Shown: one piece after another, positions 4,733 through 9,078 of the stretch
Position numbering within the stretch: the stretch's first letter is position 1
Layout of the letters: each line of letters opens with the position of its first letter
DNA from: Gemmatimonadota bacterium
Lineage (GTDB): Bacteria; JAAXHH01
Direction: 5' to 3'
DNA length: 9,078 nt
Assembly: GCA_026713285.1 (NCBI GenBank)
Contig: JAPOOT010000030.1
Location: forward strand, 1 to 9,078
Made by a program: the position numbers and the translations under genes
Notes under the pieces: model-generated
What the model was told of the DNA's origin: nothing
Databases searched by the model: none
The model's input: only the letters and a program-made list of their open reading frames with translations

Positions 4733-6964
4733 GTGTCCTCATTCGTTCATCTGCACAACCATACCCATTACAGCCTGCTCGACGGCGCCAGCCGAATCGA
4801 GGATCTCGCCGAAACCGCCAAAGCCTTTGGCATGCCCGCCATTGCCATGACCGATCATGGGAACATGTTCGGCGCCGTGGAATTCTACAAGACCGTCACG
4901 GCCGCGGGACTGACGCCGATCATCGGCTGCGAGTTGTACCTGGCGCCGGGCAGCCGGAAGGAAAAACGTCCGGTACGGGGCGGCGAGCGCGCCGACCAGA
5001 CGACCCACTTCGTTGTGCTCGCGCAGAACGCGACCGGTTACCGGAACCTGATGAAGCTCACCTCCGCGGGATATCTCGAGGGTTTCTACTACAAGCCGCG
5101 CGTGGACATGGAATTGCTGGAAAAGCACAGCGAGGGGCTGATCGCCCTGTCCGCCTGCGCAAAAGGGCCGCTCGCCAACCTGGTGGTGGACGGCCAGATA
5201 GACCAGGCGCGGACGAAGTGCCGGCAGCTCAAGGAGATCTTCGGATCCAACTTCTACCTGGAGATCCAGGATCACGGACTGGATTTCGACAAGCCCATAA
5301 ACAACGCGATGATCGATTTCTCCCGGGAGTTCGACCTCCCCATCGTCGCGACCAACGACGCCCACTACCTTAGAAGAGACGACGCACCCGCCCAGGACGT
5401 GCTGGTCTGCATCCAGACCGGGAAGGAACTGAACGACCCAAAGCGGCTCAGGTTTGCCACGGATTCGCTCTACTTCAAGAACGCGGACGAGATGGACCAG
5501 TTGTTCGGCCATGTTTCCGGCGCCCTGGCAAACACCGTATCCATCGCCGAGTCCATTGAATTTGAAATGGAAATGGGCAATTTCAAGTTTCCCCACTTCC
5601 CGTTGCCGGAGGGCTATGACAGCGCGGACGCCTACCTGCGCAAGCTGTCTTTCGACGGGATGAAGGCGCGTTACGACACCGTAACCCCCGAGTTGACCTC
5701 CCGCCTCGAATACGAACTCGGGGTCATCAACCAGATGGGCTATCCCAGCTACTTCCTCATCGTCGAAGATATCGCCCGTTTCGCCGCGGAGCAGGGCATC
5801 CCGCTCATGACGAGGGGATCGGGTCTCGGATGCATGGTCGCCTACGTGCTGGGCATCACGAATATCGACCCCATCAGCTATGGCCTGCTTTTCGAACGCT
5901 TCCTGAATCCCGAGCGCGTCAGCATGCCCGATATCGATATCGACCTTGCGGACCGTGAACGGGACAAGGTCATCAACTACGTGGTGGAGAAATACGGCAA
6001 GAACAGCGTAGCCCAGATCATCACCTTCGGCACCATGGGAGCGAAGGCGGCGATCCGCGACGTGGGACGTGTCCTCGGCATGTCCTACGGCGACGTGGAT
6101 CGCGTGGCCAAGCTGGTCCCGACCGAATTGAAGATCACCCTCGACCGGGCTATCGACCAGGTCCCGGAACTTCGCCAGATGGCCGACGGCGGCGGTACGG
6201 ACGGCCAGTTGATCCAGTACGCGAAGACCCTCGAAGGCCTCGCTCGCCACGCGTCCGTCCACGCGGCCGGCGTCGTGATCACACCGGGCGAACTGACCGA
6301 CTATGTGCCGCTGTACAAGCCCAGCAACAAGGATACGATCGTAACCCAGTATCCCGGCGAGCTCATGGAGGACATCGGGCTGCCGAAGATGGATTTCCTG
6401 GGACTGCAGAACCTGTCGGTCATCCAGGACGCCCTCGCGATGATAAAAGACACGACGGGCGACGAGATCGAGCTGGATGAAATCCCCCTGGATGATCCGA
6501 AGACCCTCGACCTGTTCCGGCGGGGAGAGACGACCGGGATATTCCAGTTCCATAGCGGCTGGCTGCACGAATTCCTCCGACGCCTGCGACCGGACAGTGT
6601 CGACGACCTGATCGCCATGAACGCGCTCTGCAGGCCGGGACCCCTCAATGGCGGCGTCGTGGACGACTACATCGACCGGAAGCACGGCCGCAAGAAAGTT
6701 ACGTATCATCACGCCGTGATGGAGACGGCACTCAAGGAAACCTTCGGGCTCATCGTCTACCAGGAGCAGGCGATGCAGATCGCCCGCGACATGGCGGGCT
6801 ACACCCTGGGCCGGGCCGATTTCCTTAGGAAGGCCATGGCCAAGAAACAGCCCGAAGTCATGGCCGAAGAACGTCGGAATTTCGTCGACGGCGCAGTTGA
6901 GAACGGCATCGAGAAGGATATCGCGGAGGAAGTGTTCGGATTGATCGAATACTTCGGCGGTTAG
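4733..6964 (+). CDS. dnaE: DNA polymerase III alpha subunit DnaE, N-terminal 743 residues, ended by an in-frame TAG
   Basis: Replicative polymerase. The GTG start at 4733 follows AAGGA by 8 bases and gives V-S-S-F-V-H-L-H-N-H, the normal N-terminus; an in-frame ATG at 4595 would add 46 residues unlike the family. The PHP domain (1 to about 220) keeps likely metal ligands: H8 and H10, D17, D41-H42 and D209/H211. E. coli DnaE has lost several of these, so intrinsic proofreading as in Thermus or mycobacterial DnaE1 is plausible. The polymerase core has the catalytic aspartates D400 and D402 (M-P-D-I-D-I-D) and D554 (M-D-F-L-G-L), close to E. coli 401, 403 and 555. The nucleotide-binding motif reads P-L-M-T-R361-G-S-G-L-G-C, where most DnaE have G-P-G-R-G-S and one residue more. 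The frame stops at TAG inside a conserved fingers segment, so this part alone lacks the clamp-binding and OB regions and should not be functional on its own. Confidence 0.93.
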   Translation: MSSFVHLHNHTHYSLLDGASRIEDLAETAKAFGMPAIAMTDHGNMFGAVEFYKTVTAAGLTPIIGCELYLAPGSRKEKRPVRGGERADQTTHFVVLAQNATGYRNLMKLTSAGYLEGFYYKPRVDMELLEKHSEGLIALSACAKGPLANLVVDGQIDQARTKCRQLKEIFGSNFYLEIQDHGLDFDKPINNAMIDFSREFDLPIVATNDAHYLRRDDAPAQDVLVCIQTGKELNDPKRLRFATDSLYFKNADEMDQLFGHVSGALANTVSIAESIEFEMEMGNFKFPHFPLPEGYDSADAYLRKLSFDGMKARYDTVTPELTSRLEYELGVINQMGYPSYFLIVEDIARFAAEQGIPLMTRGSGLGCMVAYVLGITNIDPISYGLLFERFLNPERVSMPDIDIDLADRERDKVINYVVEKYGKNSVAQIITFGTMGAKAAIRDVGRVLGMSYGDVDRVAKLVPTELKITLDRAIDQVPELRQMADGGGTDGQLIQYAKTLEGLARHASVHAAGVVITPGELTDYVPLYKPSNKDTIVTQYPGELMEDIGLPKMDFLGLQNLSVIQDALAMIKDTTGDEIELDEIPLDDPKTLDLFRRGETTGIFQFHSGWLHEFLRRLRPDSVDDLIAMNALCRPGPLNGGVVDDYIDRKHGRKKVTYHHAVMETALKETFGLIVYQEQAMQIARDMAGYTLGRADFLRKAMAKKQPEVMAEERRNFVDGAVENGIEKDIAEEVFGLIEYFGG
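6962..6964 (+). other. dnaE: In-frame TAG interrupting dnaE
   Basis: Codon 744 of the 1181-codon dnaE frame. The local reading is F-G-G-TAG-A-F-N-K-S-H-S, where the family has F-x-G-Y-G-F-N-K-S-H-S. The TAG replaces the conserved Tyr and the next codon, GCG, replaces Gly. The same frame then runs to 8278 with no further stop. One deleted C and one inserted G would turn TAC GGC TTC into TAG GCG TTC, so a paired indel explains both odd codons; two or three substitutions would also do. TAG ends the M16 gene at 257-259, which argues against genome-wide reassignment, although a TGA only 14 codons beyond that TAG means the argument is not absolute. Confidence 0.93.
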
Positions 6965-7027
6965 GCGTTCAACAAGAGCCATTCGGCGGGCTATGCCGTC
7001 CTCGCCTTCCAGGAAGCTTACCTGAAG

Positions 7028-8278
7028 GTGCACTATCCGGTACAGTTCATGGCCGCGCTGCTGTCCAACACGATGTCGAATACCGAAGAAATCGTCGTGT
7101 TGATCAACGAATGCAGGAAAATGGGCATCGACGTGCTGCCGCCCGATGTCAACAGAAGCGACAAGACCTTCGTCGTCGAAGGAGATTCCATCCGGTTCGG
7201 GCTGTGTGCGATCAAGAACGTGGGACAGGCCGCGGTGGAATCCATCGTCGAGGCGAGGAAGGAACATGGACGCTTCGAAGACGTGTACGGACTTTGCGAG
7301 CACATCGATCTGCGGCTGGTGAACAAGCGGGTGCTCGAAAGCCTGATCCAGGCCGGCGCCTGCGACAGCCTCGAGGGGCACCGGGCACAGCTCATGGAAG
7401 TGCTCGACACGGTCATCGAAGGGGCGCAGACCCGTCAGAACGACAGGGAGAAGGGACAGACCTCCCTTTTCGACCTGGACGGGATGGGAGCGGGCGCGAA
7501 TCTGGAAGTACACAAGCCGGTGCTGCCACTCGTCGCCCGGTGGCCGGCAAGCCAGGAACTGGGCCTCGAGAAGGAATTGCTGGGGTTTTATGTGACCGGG
7601 CATCCGCTGAAGGAGTACGAGGAAGACATCCGGGCGTTCACCACGGCGGAAATGCGGCGCCTCGATCACGCAAACGGCCGGCAGGACACCGTCGTGGTCG
7701 GCGGTATCGTGACCGAAATCAAGCCCATCGTGGATCGAAACGGCAAGACCATGGCCTTCGTAACGCTCGAAGACTTCACTGGATCGGGTGAGGTACTCGT
7801 CTTTTCGGAACCGTACGCACTGCATCGCGAACTCGTGACGATCGACTCGCTGGTCCTCGTGCATGGACACCTGTCGAAAAAAGAAGAGGACAACAAGGTC
7901 ATCGCTTCCGAGATCATTTCGCTGACGGATGCGCGGGACCGGCTTGCGCGGTCTGTCGTGGTGACCATGGAGCACGAACAGGTAGCGGACGAGAACCTCG
8001 TTTCGATCAAGCACGTGCTGGAGACCTACCCGGGGAATTGCGACGTGGTGCTTGAAGTGACAACAGCCGATCAGAGTGAGATCGGCGTCAGGGCGGGGAG
8101 CGATTTCCGCGTCAGACCCTCGGACGAGCTGCTGAAGACGCTGCGGGAATCTATCGACGCGAAGCGCGTCCGACTGGCCGGCGCTCCGGTGCACAGCGGT
8201 GAAAGCGGATGGAAACCGGTGGAGATGAATGGCAGGAAACGGAACGGCAGGGGCCGTTGGAACGGGAACGGAAAGTGA
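7028..8278 (+). CDS. dnaE: DNA polymerase III alpha subunit DnaE, C-terminal part after the in-frame TAG
   Basis: The continuation of dnaE in the same frame. Family-like sequence resumes directly after the TAG (A-F-N-K-S-H-S-A-G-Y-A-V-L-A-F from 6965), but the first possible start is GTG at 7028, with only a weak, distant AGGA before it; ATG at 7049 is the next. Numbered on the full protein, the part holds the end of the fingers (F-M-A-A-L-L), the helix-hairpin-helix region (about 815-870), a beta-clamp binding motif Q-T-S-L-F at 909-913, near the E. coli motif at 920-924, an OB-fold (about 980-1075), and a C-terminal domain ending in a basic Arg/Gly/Asn-rich tail. Full length with the stop read through would be 1181 residues, normal for DnaE1. 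The conservation of this half indicates that it is, or was until very recently, translated as part of one protein. Independent translation of this fragment is unlikely to be its real mode of expression. Confidence 0.85.
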   Translation: MHYPVQFMAALLSNTMSNTEEIVVLINECRKMGIDVLPPDVNRSDKTFVVEGDSIRFGLCAIKNVGQAAVESIVEARKEHGRFEDVYGLCEHIDLRLVNKRVLESLIQAGACDSLEGHRAQLMEVLDTVIEGAQTRQNDREKGQTSLFDLDGMGAGANLEVHKPVLPLVARWPASQELGLEKELLGFYVTGHPLKEYEEDIRAFTTAEMRRLDHANGRQDTVVVGGIVTEIKPIVDRNGKTMAFVTLEDFTGSGEVLVFSEPYALHRELVTIDSLVLVHGHLSKKEEDNKVIASEIISLTDARDRLARSVVVTMEHEQVADENLVSIKHVLETYPGNCDVVLEVTTADQSEIGVRAGSDFRVRPSDELLKTLRESIDAKRVRLAGAPVHSGESGWKPVEMNGRKRNGRGRWNGNGK

Positions 8279-8293
8279 AAATCACAGGGTTCA

Positions 8294-8357
8294 AGTGGAA
8301 TGACCAGTTAGTGGAATGACCCATTAATGGACTTTCCGACGTATTTGGTTGCCAAAT
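8294..8357. promoter_or_regulatory. Direct repeat and two dyads upstream of the lipoprotein gene
   Basis: AGTGGAATGACC occurs at 8294-8305 and again at 8310-8321, a period of 16 bp. It is followed by the perfect palindrome CCATTAATGG (8321-8330) and the inverted repeat ATTTGG-TTG-CCAAAT (8343-8357). A TACAAT hexamer at 8365-8370 could be a -10 box, but no good -35 stands at the right distance. No T-run follows the hairpins, so a dnaE terminator is not evident. The cluster lies in the 126-bp gap between dnaE and the lipoprotein gene and looks like a regulatory region; the binding protein is unknown. Confidence 0.4.
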
Positions 8358-8404
8358 GAGGAACTACAATACGCGATTCGCCCATTGATAAACCGGGAGG
8401 ACTC

Positions 8405-9078
8405 ATGTCATTCAAGTCGATTGCTACCGGTCTCATCATGATAGCGGTTTCAAGCGCATTGCTGTATGCCGGGTGCGGCGGTGGGGACTCCTCCCCGACC
8501 AGACCGACCGAGCCGACAACACCTACACCTACTCCTACACCTCCCCCTGCCCCGACGGTCTCTCGCATCGAAGTGAGTCCGAACATGGTGACTCTGGAAG
8601 TGGGGAGAACACAACAGTTGGCTGCGACCGCCAAGGCTTCCGACGGCGCCGTAATAAGCGGTGTCAACTTTACCTGGTCCAGCAGTAATACCGCTGTAGT
8701 AAGCATCAGCGCCGGCGGCCTGGCAACCGCGGTAAGTGTTGGCACGGCGACTATCAGGGCGACTGGAAACGGCATCGTGAGCGAACCGGCGACGATCACG
8801 GTCACCCAGGCCGCCGTGGCCCGGGTCACGATTTCTCCTTCCTCGACCCAGGAGTTGATGGTTGGGGAAATGGTGACCTTCACGGCGACGGCCCGGACGT
8901 CGGGAGGGGCCCTCCTGGGTGATGTCAGTGTAACATGGGCAAGCAGCGACACCAGTATAGTGACCATCACTTCCGCCGGCGTTGCCACGGCAGTCGCCGC
9001 GGGTACGGCTACGGTCCGCGCTACGGCGGACGGTATAGCGAGTTCGCCGGTAACAATTAACGTAGCCGAACCGCCGCC
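8405..9078 (+). CDS. Surface lipoprotein with Ig-like (BIG2-type) repeats, 5' part only
   Basis: The first 224 codons of a gene that runs off the right edge. GGGAGG at 8395-8400 stands 4 bases before the ATG. Residues 1-23 are a lipoprotein signal peptide; the lipobox is L-Y-A-G-C24, with an unusual Tyr at -3. A Gly/Ser/Pro/Thr-rich linker follows (25-50), including a Thr-Pro run. Then come two bacterial Ig-like domains (about 52-133 and 138-219) with the BIG2 pattern: V-x-P-x-x-x-x-L-x-V-G, T-W-x-S-S-x-T, and G-x-A-T-A-V-x-x-G-T-A-T-x-R-A-T. The domains repeat with a period of 87 codons (T-W at 8672 and 8933). These domains mostly serve as spacers or adhesion modules in exported proteins, so the function probably depends on a domain beyond the window. 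The protein is likely anchored in the outer or inner membrane. Further repeats may follow. Confidence 0.88.
   Translation, partial: MSFKSIATGLIMIAVSSALLYAGCGGGDSSPTRPTEPTTPTPTPTPPPAPTVSRIEVSPNMVTLEVGRTQQLAATAKASDGAVISGVNFTWSSSNTAVVSISAGGLATAVSVGTATIRATGNGIVSEPATITVTQAAVARVTISPSSTQELMVGEMVTFTATARTSGGALLGDVSVTWASSDTSIVTITSAGVATAVAAGTATVRATADGIASSPVTINVAEPP

Noticed and set aside
6962..6964. An intein or intron insertion as the cause of the dnaE break
   Set aside because: No extra sequence is present: conserved residues continue directly on both sides of the single TAG codon.
4739..8194. A 1151-codon open frame on the minus strand antisense to dnaE
   Set aside because: It is in exact codon register with dnaE and stays open only because dnaE avoids TTA, CTA and TCA codons. 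It resembles no protein family I know, has no independent start signal, and dnaE is clearly the real gene.
8308..8988. A 226-codon minus-strand open frame across the lipoprotein gene
   Set aside because: Antisense to the Ig-like repeats; the Val/Thr/Ala pattern mirrors the repeated coding strand. The plus-strand gene has a ribosome site, a signal peptide and domains.

Overview
This is a protein-coding stretch of a bacterial chromosome. It is GC-rich, with short AT-rich islands in the spacers. It carries housekeeping genes (serA, pdxJ, dnaE), a pair of exported M16 zinc peptidases, and the start of a surface lipoprotein. I see no tRNA, rRNA, CRISPR array, insertion sequence or phage gene. PdxJ has the Asn-Lys form of its N-terminal active-site motif, which I associate with Bacteroidota and relatives. 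Together with the paired M16 peptidases and the Ig-like lipoprotein, this suggests a GC-rich member of the wider FCB group (Gemmatimonadota or Latescibacterota-like), but the lineage is inference from memory of family sequences.

Layout. The left half is all on the minus strand. Read in transcription order it holds serA (4479-2851), pdxJ (2669-1908), an M16 peptidase (1768-257) and a second M16 peptidase cut by the left edge (194-1). The spacers on both sides of pdxJ hold degenerate arrays with a period of about 18 bp: one GC-rich (2751-2836) and one AT-rich (1811-1915). The AT-rich array lies just upstream of the M16 pair and may be an operator or promoter region. The right half is on the plus strand. 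dnaE runs from 4733 to 8278, divergent from serA across a 253-bp spacer with inverted repeats and overlapping candidate promoters. A partial lipoprotein with Ig-like (BIG2-type) repeats follows from 8405 to the right edge.

The most notable observation is that dnaE, encoding the replicative DNA polymerase III alpha subunit, has an in-frame TAG at codon 744. The rest of the protein continues in the same frame for 437 codons with conserved domains. The TAG sits where the family has Tyr in a strongly conserved Y-G-F-N-K-S-H segment, and the next codon is also altered (GCG, Ala, instead of Gly). A lost C plus a gained G a few bases apart would produce both changes. A compensating sequencing or assembly error, a strain-level lesion, or genuine amber readthrough are all possible. 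The gene is annotated here in two parts plus the stop codon.

Functionally, SerA makes the first committed step of serine synthesis and PdxJ closes the pyridoxal phosphate ring. A metabolic link exists because serine transaminase (SerC) uses PLP and also acts in PLP synthesis in some bacteria. The M16 pair probably forms a two-subunit periplasmic or envelope peptidase. DnaE and the lipoprotein appear to be independent transcription units.
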